Source of the DNA: Chromera velia
Taxonomy: Eukaryota; Sar; Chromeraceae
Reading direction: 5' to 3'
Assembly (NCBI GenBank): GCA_018398765.1
Contig: JAHBMJ010003954.1
Span: 13,803-77,802 of the forward strand
DNA: 64,000 nt
The notes under the pieces are model-generated. The model did not search any database. It was given only the letters and a program-made list of their open reading frames with translations, and was not told where the DNA came from. The translations under genes and the position numbers were made by a program. Shown here one piece after another: positions 1 through 11,001 of the stretch. Position 1 is the stretch's first letter, and each line of letters opens with the position of its first letter.

Positions 1-98
1 TGTCCTTGAGCTTCCTCTGCTCCCACGTCGCGAGGTTTCTCGTCTTGGCCTCCCATTCAGGGTGGGAGGGGGACCTGCACTATCTCTTTGTTGCGCAG

Positions 99-820
99 GG
101 ACTGTTCCTCCTCCTCCTGATGGCAGACACCAGCAGAACCGCACTCGTCCTGGAAACCCTGAGGAGAAACTCCTTCGCGTACACACCCTTGGAGCTCTCT
201 CCACGACCTCCGTGCTCACCTGCCCCTGCTCCTGGTGTGGTAAAAGTGCTTGAGGACCCCGGCTCGCCTGCTGTGAATGGAGGTGCAGGGGGCGTGGGAT
301 CTCCTGCCGGGTCCCTGCTCTCTCCTGTGTCCTCTTGCAGCAACGCGAGTGGGAGGCCGCGCCGCCTCTTCCGAATAGACGAAGGGGTGGGGGGAGAGAG
401 GCCCCCCAACAAGGATGCGCTGCCCCTTCCGGGGATGGTGCGGAGGGGATCTGCTGCGTTGGGCATGAGGGGCATGGGGGGGGTGGGAATGCAGTCGGGG
501 GGGACCAGGAGCACCCACCCTCTGTTAGACCAAATCGGAAAACTGAGGCAGAGATACAGGTGGGCTTTCTGAGATTCTCTTCCATGCACGTTAGATTTTG
601 CTGATCCGAAGAGATGAGATGAGAGGGGCGATCACCCGACAGAGACCTCGGAAAGGCAATGAGAGGGACATTCACAAAAAGTTAGGAGTGCATTTGTGCC
701 TGCATGCCTGCGTGGGGAGGACGGGAGGCAGAGAGCTGAGGCAAGACTAAAGCATGTCGTGCTTTTTCTCTGCCCCTCGATGCCTTCTCTCTTCAAGTGG
801 TTCGTGCTCACACTTCTCTT

Positions 821-885
<65 letters not shown>

Positions 886-1324
886 TCAGATTCAACGACG
901 AGCTCCGTCGTTTCCTCGACGCGACTGCGGAAACTTTAGAAGGTCTTCAGGAGGGCAGTATGAGGGCTGACTCGGCTGCCCAGGAACTTTTTGGACTGTC
1001 CATCGCTTTGTCAGGGGAAGAGGACGAGGAGGTCAGAAAGAAAAAAACAAGAAGCATGCATGCATGTAGAGTGAGAGTCTTTTCGGAGGATTTTGGTTAG
1101 TCGTTTTCGTTGTGTCTGCATGGTGTCGGGATAAAATTGGAAAGATGAATGGGTTCGTTTCGATCCCAGAATATATGAGGTTGTGAATGGGTTGCATGGG
1201 CGTGTTGGACTTCGCAACCTTGTGGCGTTTTGGCTTTCTCGGCAAGTAGGCAACTGATGAGTCAGTATGTGAGGGAGTGAGTGCTTGTGTGCGTGTGGAT
1301 GTGTACGTGTTTCTCTCTCTCTCT

Positions 1325-1358
<34 letters not shown>

Positions 1359-4300
1359 GTGTGTGTTTGTTCGTGTGTGTGTGCAGGAAATGGAGGCCGC
1401 AGAGGGCGCCAGTGCCGTCTCTGACAGCGGAGGTGTTGGAGGCAGCTCTGGAGGGGAATACGAGGAGCTGGAGAAGTACCTGACAGCCATCAGTGGAAGG
1501 CGAAGACTTAGAAGCAGAAGGAAAACACTGTCAGTCAGTCAGTCAGTCATCGATGCCCTCGATCGTTCCGCTGGGTGTCCACGCCAGTCAGTGAGCACGG
1601 GTAGGGCAGCAGCTGCTCAAAGTTTACACGACTTTATTTCTTTTCGCCCTTTCTCGCATCCCTCCCTCCCTTCGTGCAGAATTAATCCAAACGATCGAAT
1701 AAATGCGGCAATAATGGTGAGAACCGTTGTGAGTATCAGTGTTTCGAAATTTTTCATTACAGAATTTCAATAAGTATTTCAACCGTGCATGAAAGAATGC
1801 AAAATGAATCTTCTGGCCCCTAGAGGTGACGTGCCTGTGTGCATGAATGAATGCAGAATGAATCTTCTGGCCCCTAGAGGTGACGAGCCAGGTGCTTTGA
1901 GTTCTGTCTCCCAGAGGTCCGCTCGTGGGAAGAGGCAGACGACAATGGAGCTCTCTGCCTTGAGCCTTCCTCTGCAGATCCCCACACCGTCTCCTGAATC
2001 CGCGGGAGACGATGGAGGGAGACGCCGGATTTTTCTGCAGGGGAGGGGAGAGAAGGAGGGGGAGGAGGGAGAAGAGGGGAGAGGAACGCCTTCGAGTTGT
2101 CTGAGTAGACGGAGTGAGCAATCGGAGAAAAGCCGGGGAGCACTATCGGAAGGGGAAGGCGAAGGAGAGAGGAGTGTGGAGAGACGGGAGAGAACAGGCA
2201 GTGAAAGAGCGGGAGACGAAGATCGAATAGGGAGGGGAAGTATATGCGTGTCTGATCTTGGGGAAGCTGGAAGTATGGGGGAGGACAGTGAGAGGGGGGA
2301 CAGAAAGGTCGTGAAGAGTAGAAGGAGACAATCCACGGCGCCAGTAGTGGGGGCGCCCAGTGCGAGCACGGAGGCGGTAGGGCGACTGGATTTGGACCTT
2401 CATTTGGCTGCTGAGACAACGGGGGGCAGACCTTTGACGGCGGTTGCTGTGGCAATAGGAAGCCGGTGGGTTGGTGTCTTGTTGAATTGATCCTCGACAA
2501 ATGGGCTGATTGATCGGTATTTCTTTTTGCGTGGCTTCCCGTCCCTTTCTTCCCCTTTCCATACGTGCCCTCCCTCTCTACTGCAGAATAAAAAGACTGT
2601 GCACCAGATCGCAGCCAGCCGAGCAACAAGATGCATGCAGTCCTCGGTTGATGGATCATCTTGGATCAGGCCTCTCCGTGCATGCGTGCACCCATGCAAC
2701 TGACTGACTGACTGACTGACTGACTGACTGCAGACACCCGTTCCTGTCGGATCTCTCCCTCAACAAGGGGGCTTTCTTCCGGTCTGTCTTTCCTTTTCGT
2801 TTCTTTTCTCTTCTTTTCGGCCGCTGCTGCTGCTGCAGTCATTCGTCGATCGGGAATTGGTGCGACAGAGTAACCAACGTTTGTACAAGTGTGGTTGGAT
2901 GTTCAGACAAAGATAACCAACTCGGCAGAGAAAGTCTTGGTACAATACCTTTCCACTGCGTCCTGTAATTTCATTGACGTTTGAGTCCTCTGCCTGTGGG
3001 AATCCGAATATGAAGACAAGCTCGGGATGTGTAGTTTTATTTTATCCGATCATCGCTCCCTCACCTCACTCGCATTCCCTCTTACTGCGTTGATGGCTGC
3101 CTGCCTGCAGATTTGCGTCTGCTGTCGAGGACTGCTATCTCGACGTGCCCTTTCACAACAGCCTGCACGGAGCAGAGGTGGGTGGATGGTGGGTTGTGGG
3201 TGAGTGCCTCGCGTCGGAGTGGCAGTTGAAGAAGTTGCGCAAATGAAATGAATTTTGGTTTCCCCCAATCTCTTTGTCGCACGATTGGCGTTTGTTCGTT
3301 CGTTCCCTTCTGCTGTATTGCAAGAATGGACTTTTGTCTCTTTCAGATTATAGTCGCATGCGCATACAGGCATGTCCCATCTTTGATTCGTGTTTCCACG
3401 TGCAGGTTTTGAATGCGATGATTTTCCTGTTGGACATCAGTGGAGGCGCCAAGTGGCTCCCGAGGACGGAGTACCTCGCCTGTCTCATCGCCTGCGCCGC
3501 CCATGATGTGGGGCATCCTGGCACAAACAATCTATTCGAGGTCTGTGCGTTTATTCTGTATGAACATAATTCTGTATGAAAATAAACGGGGCATCGGGTA
3601 CAAAGAATCTATTCGAGGTCGATCAGCGAGCGAGGAAGGAAAGAAGTTGACGAGCCAGACAGACGCGCACATGCGGACAGCCTGCATGAGCATGAGTGAC
3701 CTGTTTGCTGGTGTTGGGGGGCAGTGAGAAAAGTCGAGGCTGCCCTTTTGAAAACCATCAAAAATTTGGCCTTTCGTTTCGCAACTGAAGGCGAATGCAT
3801 GATAAGCGGACGGCGGACCGAGCGGAAATTTTGAACGAAGCTGCCTGGACACTCTTCTCTTCTCCCCCCCCTCTCCTTCCCTCCCTGCTTTTCTCACGCC
3901 AACTTTCTCATGCAACACCATGCATGCATATCTCCTAGCTCTCCTCTTTCTGCGTCTGCATGGCTCTGCAGGTGAACTCCCGGTCGGACCTTGCCTTGAC
4001 GTACAACGATCGGTCAGTTGCGTGCGTCATTCATTCAGTCAGTCATGCATTCATTCATTCATTCATTCATTCAGTCATTCAGTTATTCAGTCAGTCAGTC
4101 AGTCAGTCATTCAGTCATTCATTCAGTCAGTCAGTCAGTCAGTCAGGCCAGATCGGGGGATCAAATCGTCCAGATGCGCAGACCGATGAAAATTTGGGAG
4201 TCTCTCTTTCTTTTCCTCTTCCAGCATTTCTTCGACGAGAGCAGAAAAAGGGGTCGCTGGAAGTGGGCAGGCGTTTCGGCGCATGCACGCATGAGGCATC

Positions 4301-4596
4301 GATCACGAATGGTGGAGGGACTCCGGGCGGCATTTGAGTGGATGCTGCATGGGAATGCATGTCTGCTTCTGAGACACCTGCATGCATTTTGGGTTGAATA
4401 AATTTATCTGCATATTTTTGCATTCATACTGCATGTTTTTGAAGATATCCATCTATGCCTCAGATGTTTGGACGCTCAATTTGCAGGTCTGTGCTCGAGA
4501 ACTTTCACGCCTGTGTCTGTTGGTCCATTTTGCGGGTCAGCTGCATGTCCATCAGGGAAATCGAACAATGTGTCTTTCTCTTTGTCTGTCTGTCTG

Positions 4597-4653
<57 letters not shown>

Positions 4654-4719
4654 GAGAGAGAGAGAGAGTGAGTGTGAGAGTGTGAATGAGTGTGTGTGTG
4701 TGAGTGTGAGTGTGAGTGA

Positions 4720-4759
<40 letters not shown>

Positions 4760-4793
4760 GTGTGTGCGTGTGTGTGTGTGTGCGTGTGTGCGT

Positions 4794-4824
<31 letters not shown>

Positions 4825-4844
4825 CATGTCTCTCTCGCTCTCTG

Positions 4845-4921
<77 letters not shown>

Positions 4922-6984
4922 GTGTGTGTATGCGTGTGTGTGTGTGTATTCTGCTTTCTTCTGTCCTTGTTCTTCCTCTGTCCGTATGTTGACGGAGTCG
5001 GGTCTCCCGTTTACTTCGAGAAACAGATGCTTGCTTTGGTTCTTTCTTTTCTGCTGCGTTTCCTGAGGCTTCACCTTTTTTTTCATACTCGCCTCTTTGC
5101 TGTCAGTGTCGTCTGCTGAAGTCCTTTAATTCGTCTGCCTGCCTGCCTCTGTTCATGCAGGAAGAGGGCTCGGATGTCCTGGAAGGGCTTCCTGACTCCA
5201 CTTGGAGGAGCATCAGGCTGCTCGTGTGCGACCTGATTCTGGAAACGGATATGAAGAAACACTTCCCCGCATCTGCAGCTTTCAAAGCGGCACTCGCAGG
5301 GTCAGTGCCGGGGGTGGGGGGTGGGGATGCACCTGTCTAGTTACGACAAAGACAGATCGGCACTGTCTGCCGCCCTGCCTCTTTGTGTGTGTATTTATTT
5401 TCGTTCCTTCCTGTCTGTCGCTCTTTTTTCCCCTCTCATCCTCCCCGCCTTGCTTGAGTCGCTTTTGCTCCTCATCCTCCGTTTTTGCATACGTCTTTCA
5501 AATGGCTCTTGGTTCGCCTCCTTCGTTCGGTTCAATGGAAAAAGTGCGCGCGCGTGCGTCTGTGCGATGAATTCCTGCACATTATTCTGATCATTGTTCT
5601 TGTTGCCTTCTTTCTTGTGCCGTGGAGTTTATTCATTGCGCGTACATTCGCCCATCGGGGTGAGTTTCGTTCCACTCATGCATCTCGACCCACCTGCTTC
5701 GGTGCCTGCCTGCCCGCCTGCAGATGGGGATCGTTGGAAGGCAAGGGAGGGGGAGGAGGGAGGGGATGGGGCACGAAGGAGGGAGACTGGACTGTCGGGG
5801 AGGATGGGGCAGAGAAGAATTTGATGCTTCGGATGTTCATGAAGGCTGCAGACGTCTGCCATGCGGGTCCGCCATTTTCCTTTCCTTTCCTGTCTGTCCT
5901 CTTGCGGTCAATTGATATGGACGGCCGGGAAGTGGACCTGACATGCGCGTGTCAAGAGAAGGGGAAATGTCAGGGGGGCTGGACACAGTGTACTTTGCAC
6001 TTTTTTTTGTTCATGACACATGTACTGGTCTGGGTGGAGATCTAGGAACTCTCTCCATCTGCTATGTTTCTCTTGATCTTTCTGCAATTCCGTGCTTCTT
6101 CTCTTTCTCTTCCGCCATGCGAGTGTGTGTGAGTGTGCGCGTGCGCGTGCGCGCGCATTTGCTCTCTGCACAACTTCCTACCGCCTTTGAATGTTTTGAC
6201 TCACTGCCCTGTCCGTGCATGTGGTACCAGTGATCCGACGCTCTTGCGGTCCGAGCCCTTCCCTCCCTCCCTCCCTTTCTTGCTAGCTACATTGCTTGGG
6301 TTGCTTTTTTGTATGGTTTCTTCTTGTCCTCTGTCTTTTTTTTTCAGCCAAGCCCTTCGCAATTCACGAGCGCTACTCGAGGGCGATCTACGAAGAGTTT
6401 CACGCTCAGGTGGGAATCATGAGGGGGTAGTTGCTTGCGTGTGTTGGTGTGTTCGGCTCTCATTGGTGAGTCACGGAGGGTGTCAACACGTGTGGTAACG
6501 TATACGTAATGGCCCTTTTGTAGTCACCGTTCAGGAATAGTAGAGTGTACCGGCCAATGCAGTATCACATGCATCACACTGCCCACGCACTGTTCTTTCA
6601 TTTGAGGAGATAGCGGTGAAATGCCCCTTATGGTCAAGTGATAGAGAGAAAAACAGATGTTCAGACAGACGTAATCAAACACACATGGAGGGCGTTCATC
6701 AGTCTGTCTTTTCTGCCTGTGTGCAGGGAGACCTTGAGAAAGAGCTCGGCCTTCCAGTGTCCCCGCTGTGCAACAGAGAGGGGTTTGACTTTGAGAAGGA
6801 GCAGGTGCGTGCGTCGGTTGATCGATAGGGAGTGGGTGACTCGACGTTCCTTCTTGGACTTGTTCTTTTTCTTTTTCCTCTTCGTCCTGCTGGCATCGGA
6901 GTGATTCCATCCATCCATGTTTCTCCTCTCGTGGTTGACTTCGCCCCTCTTCCAGACACTCTTCTGCCTCCCCAATCCCGCAGC

Positions 6985-7056
<72 letters not shown>

Positions 7057-9027
7057 CAATCCCGTTTTCTCTCCCTTTCAGTCTTCGTCTGTACATGCGT
7101 ATGTGCATCTGCAAAACTGCTTCTGTGTCCGAATTCTGAGCACGCCTTCATGCAGGAGGGTTTCACAAAGGTGATTGTGATCCCCATGCTCATACTGCTC
7201 TCATCCGCCCTGCAGTAAGTAGACATACATAGTACATTTATTGCTCTCTCTTGTTCAGTGGTCTGCTTCTGACCTTTTGTCTGTCCCAGACTCTCTTATG
7301 CTTTCCCATTGTTTGGAAATGGTTTCTCACACTCACTCACTCACTCACTCACTCACCCTACCTGCCCCCGTCCCCCCCCCTTTTCCATCCGTCATGCATG
7401 ACGAGGTGACACTTCAGAGGGCGAGAGAAACGCATATGTGTGCCTGCCTTTTTCGTCCAAATCCCTCTTATTCTTTTACAGGCTGGTCATCAATCCGCCT
7501 TCTTCCTTGCATTGGTTCGGGGAATAGTGATTTGGGGCCTGACACACAAACAGAGCTCTCCTCTCTCTTTTTTCCTTTTCTGATTTGCTTCCTTTCATTC
7601 ATACCGCTGTGACCTCTGTCTGGCACCCATCCAGGTGTGCTCTCTCCTTTCTTGCGATTGCCTGATCTCCCTCTGCATGTCTTTCTGTCTCTCTCCATGT
7701 GCATGTGTGCATGTTCACGTTTGTGAGTGTGTCGTCATGCAGAAATGAGGATTTCGACCGGAGGATGTTGGCACCAGCAGAGAAGGTCGGCATCCATCTG
7801 TCTCTTTCTGTATCTTGATATTTATATCTATCCATCTCTCCGCAGGGGTGCCTGTGCGTTTGTGTGTGTGTTTTGGTGTCTATGCAGTCGTCTGGTTGAA
7901 GCGCTAATTTCTCTGCACGACACACTGATTGCAAATTTCTCTCTCATGCAGCAGGGAGTTGAGAAAGAAGGAAGCCCACTTCCTCGCTGCTCGCTGCTCG
8001 TTTCGTCTGTCAAACATCTGTATGTATTCATATGTGTTTGATTCATCTTCATGCGTGTGTGCACATGCAGAACCTGCGACGGTGGACGAATTTGAGGCGA
8101 GACCTGAGTGCCTCCGCTTCCCGACTACAGTTCCAATCCCAGGGTCAGAGCAGGTCTCGGCATTCCATCTCCAGCGTGAAGGGGGACGGAGACAGAGAGT
8201 CAGTAGCGGGAGGAGCACCCACGCATACGAGCGCTGCAAGGAGACAGAGTGCGGTTTCAGAGGCTGCCTCCCTGAAGCCCCCTCCTCGTGTCTCTTCAGG
8301 TTACTCCATCAGCAGCAATCACTCGCCTAAGTCCATGGAGGGCAGCCCCGCACGCAGACAGGGGCCGCCGGTGGCGCTCCCTCCTGCGCCGTTGACGGCA
8401 GCAAGAAGAAGAAGTTCGCGTATGATGTCAGGGGCAGATTCGAGAGGTACGGGTGCGTCTGTACAGACAGGGGGGACAGTGCACCCATGGAATGTGGTGG
8501 CGGAGAATTCGTCCCTTGTGGGGGAGATAGAGTCGGTGGCGTCGCCCAAGAGCCCAACATCGGGGCCCGTGATGACGCCGCCAACGATGTCCCCCTTTGG
8601 AGGACGCAGATCCGCTCCTCATCGGACCGTGCATCCTTTTTTGAGTGATGATGCAGTGAAGAATTCATCTAGTAGTCAGCAGCAACGGAAAATTTTTGCG
8701 TCGTTGAAAAATCTGTTGAACACCGCAGACCGTCTCCCGTCTCACACAGATCTGGGGACTCTGTGCGAGGAGAGAGGGAGGGAGGGAGGGAGAGAGAGAG
8801 AAGTGACGGGAGGTGATTCTTCTGTGACCTCTGGGGCTTCTCCTCCGCCTGCAGCGGCAGGTGAGGAGCAAGGGGGTTTTCCCTCACCCGCGTGGGGGGG
8901 GTCGGAGTCGGGCCATAGAAGTCCCGGTGTAGGCAGGGTGCGGACGTGTCCTGAGAGAATTCAAGAGGACAGGGAGAAAGGGGGAGGAGAGAAGGACGAC
9001 GGGTTAGATCCGGGGGGAGAGGGGTGA
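99..9027 (+). CDS. 3',5'-cyclic-nucleotide phosphodiesterase, 5'-partial, 17 exons
   Basis: Hydrolyses cAMP and/or cGMP; specificity cannot be read from the sequence. Exons: 99-559, 890-1031, 1387-1529, 1680-1716, 1915-2465, 2734-2781, 3111-3177, 3406-3540, 3972-4012, 4487-4535, 5161-5300, 5724-5866, 6348-6409, 6727-6804, 7156-7214, 7743-7785, 8071-9027. They join in phase to 1052 codons including the TGA stop. Seen: GRPLTA-type lead-in (end of exon 5), FHNSLHG carrying the general-acid His (3111-3177), the class signature HDVGHPGTNN (3406-3540), YNDRSVLENFH across a splice, ILETDM, KAADVCHA carrying the metal Asp, EEFHAQGD, and the nucleotide-binding Gln in EKEQ/EGF across the 6804/7156 junction. 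The catalytic set is complete. The N-terminal part and the last ~300 residues are low-complexity Ser/Gly/Arg-rich. The frame is open to the window edge, so the true start is upstream; the acceptor at 97-98 is the first usable one. Exons 4, 16 and the 99 boundary are least certain. Confidence 0.88.
821..886. repeat. (CT)n(GT)n compound microsatellite at a 3' splice site
   Basis: A run of TC repeats followed by about 14 GT repeats, ending three bases before the CAG acceptor of the phosphodiesterase exon at 890. It takes the place of an ordinary polypyrimidine tract. Confidence 0.9.
1311..1384. repeat. (CT)n(GT)n microsatellite at a 3' splice site
   Basis: CT-rich then GT-rich tract ending directly in GTGCAG before the phosphodiesterase exon at 1387. 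It has the same architecture as the tract at 821-886. Confidence 0.88.
1787..1894. repeat. 54-bp tandem duplication in an intron
   Basis: The string AATGAATCTTCTGGCCCC occurs at 1803 and again 54 bp later, with the flanking CTAGAGGTGACG also repeated. It lies in the intron before the exon at 1915 and has no coding role that I can see. Confidence 0.85.
3510..3620 (+). repeat. Duplicated exon end and 5' splice site in the phosphodiesterase gene
   Basis: The last ~31 bases of exon 3406-3540 (GGGGCATC to TCTATTCGAG) plus GTC of the intron reappear 77-78 bp downstream (3588-3620), with a few substitutions. The spacer has two copies of TTCTGTATGAA followed by ATAAACG. The second copy sits in the intron and ends in another GTC that could act as a donor. 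Compare the 84-bp repeats at 43897-44200. Confidence 0.85.
4024..4146. repeat. (CATT)n/(CAGT)n tetranucleotide array
   Basis: Mixed CATT and CAGT repeats just inside the intron after the donor GTCAGT at 4013 of the phosphodiesterase gene. Confidence 0.9.
4590..4950. repeat. Long GT/GA/CT microsatellite block
   Basis: About 360 bp of alternating (CT)n, (GT)n, (GA)n and GTGAGT-rich runs within the intron 4536-5160. Long ORFs here on either strand (Cys-Val or Thr-His repeats) are artefacts of the repeat. Confidence 0.92.
6985..7055. repeat. (CT)n(GT)n microsatellite
   Basis: CT repeat followed by GT repeat in the intron between phosphodiesterase exons 6727-6804 and 7156-7214. Confidence 0.88.
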
Positions 9028-9083
9028 TGGATTAGTCTACCTGCGTGCGTGCATGTATTTTTCTCATCCTTTTTCTCTCTCAA

Positions 9084-9148
9084 TGAATATGAATGGTTGA
9101 ATGAATGGTTGAATGAATGGATGAATGAATGAATGAATGAATGAATAT
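9084..9148. repeat. (TGAA)n-type array
   Basis: GAATGAATGGTTGAATGAATG repeats just 3' of the phosphodiesterase stop codon. Confidence 0.85.
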
Positions 9149-10689
9149 GACACACAAAGAAGGCAGTGAGAATGGAATCCGAAACACCCAAAGTCGAACC
9201 ATAAGAAAGAAAAGGAAAGGTGCCATTGATACCTGCCTCGACTGGACCGGGTTCTCAAATCTTCCCCTTTGCCATTGTTGCCTCAAGTATGCATCCATCA
9301 GCTAGACCTGTGTGCTTTACTGTAAAGGGAGAACGAAATAGATTCATTGGGGAAGGAAAAGGACAGGATGTGCACCCCCGCATGAAGGAAGAAAGGTGCA
9401 GACAGATGCACATTCTGATCGTCTCTTCGGGGCAAAGGACTCACATGTGCCTTCCCCCCACTCACATTACAGCATGTGGGTGTGAGTCTCCGGAGGGTGT
9501 CGATGGAGCGCTCTCTCAAGTGAGTGTGCGCGTTCTTGAACACTATGGGCACGAAAGAAGAAGGCTCGAACATTCTCATTGCCGGCACCGCAAGCACACT
9601 GTGTGCCAGCGGCAGAAGGAAAGGTGGACAAAGGATTTGATTGCAGCCTTAAAACTACACAGTCACTTTAAGAGTTACCCGAATAGAACGGTTACTCTAG
9701 GGTCCAAGACGCCCTCTAGGACGCCCAGGATTCCTATGCGGGGGCCCTATATAGTACTATATAGGCCCTACAACGCCCGAATTACGTTTTTTTTGTAATA
9801 AAAAATTGGCGCTGAAGGCGCTAAGTTACGTTACGGAAAAACCATAATGGAAAAAGTCGTAATCCGTAACTTCCTCAGAGACCCCCATCGTAACCTTTAT
9901 GTGGATGGTGTATCTTAAAGTTACTAAAGTAGAGTACAATTTAATTACTATGCAAACTAGCTATACAAATCATACTTAAGCTAGTATTAACACAGGTTTT
10001 TTTGCTCGAGTTCTTGCTTGAATAACACCATTCTAAAATTTTATAGATCAAATTTAAATTAAGTTGAACTACTGAAGTTAAAATATAAACATCAACTTCA
10101 ATTTTTTAATATTGTAGTTCTAGTTCTCAGAATCTCAGACCGACTGCTAGGCATATCATAGCAAAAAAAAAAAGAAAAGACATCTCTAAAAAAACGAGTT
10201 ATCTATTTTTTTTTCTTTTTTTTTGTCTGCTTGCAACACCTTGCAACACTTGTGTAACACCCATGCAACAGCTAAACAACAGTTGTTTTAGACAAAAAAA
10301 AAGTACCTGACAAAAAGAGTTATTTATTTTTTTTTTTCTGTGATACCCCTAGACCAACTGTAAAAGATGTAGTAGTTTGTGTTTTTATACTAAGGTAAAA
10401 GGAGCGACCCTCTTCAGAGGCTCTTCTTTGGTGTTCCAAATTTTTTAAGAGTTAAGAATCTCAACGAAAACATCTACTAGAAGTGCTACGAAGTCTTCAT
10501 AAGTGAGCTCCCCTTCAAAGTGACTTTTTCATACTCTCTGTGAGTGTTCAGTGTCCACCCCCTTGCACAGGCTTGCAGGGACACAGGCGAACCATTTTTT
10601 TACATACAACTTCTTGTTCCTGCGCTATAATACCATGATAATAACAGTAAGTTAGTAACCATGTTCAAATTAATGACTAATTAGGAAAG
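9149..10689. other. Gene-free stretch between phosphodiesterase and LTR element
   Basis: No credible gene. Composition turns AT-rich after about 9650, where noncoding repeat-like sequence begins. It includes a near-perfect palindrome at 9742-9768 centred on TATATAGTACTATATA. I found no inverted-repeat ends that would define an element. Confidence 0.5.
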
Positions 10690-10962
10690 TGAGTAGCAAC
10701 TTGCATGACAGCCGATCCTAGATGGATAGAAAGATGAATAGAGTGACTAGTATCACAGTCACTATTATATGCATACATATACGTGCACGTCTGTCTGTCT
10801 AAGACTTTCAGACACTAGGCTGACTGCATCTATGTGAAATAATGTCTTCCTTGAACACGACCTGCATGAACAGATCTCTACATGTACGTAGTGAGTATGT
10901 GTCCTCCTAATATCATCTCCCACTAGTAGCCTCCTCAGGTCCGCGCTACCCTGAGCCATTAC
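10690..10962 (+). repeat. 5' LTR of the copia-like element
   Basis: Starts TGAGTAGCAACTTGCATGAC and matches 24620-24880 along nearly its whole length, with scattered substitutions and two short insertions (near 10800 and 10920). It ends at ATTAC before TGGTAAAC. The differences imply an old insertion. Confidence 0.85.
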
Positions 10963-11001
10963 TGGTAAACACTAGCAAGAGCAGCGAAACTCATAGACAA
11001 G

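Noticed and set aside
1874-2659. Minus-strand ORF of 261 codons
   Set aside because: Shadow of the phosphodiesterase exon 1915-2465; composition is Pro/Ser/Leu from the antisense of an Arg/Glu/Gly-rich exon.
4476-5119. Cys/Val-rich and Thr/His-rich ORFs
   Set aside because: Translations of (GT)n/(CA)n tracts lying in an intron of the phosphodiesterase gene.
7483-7610. Additional phosphodiesterase exon after TTTTACAG
   Set aside because: Including it breaks the phase between exons 7156-7214 and 7743-7785, and it adds no family-like sequence.
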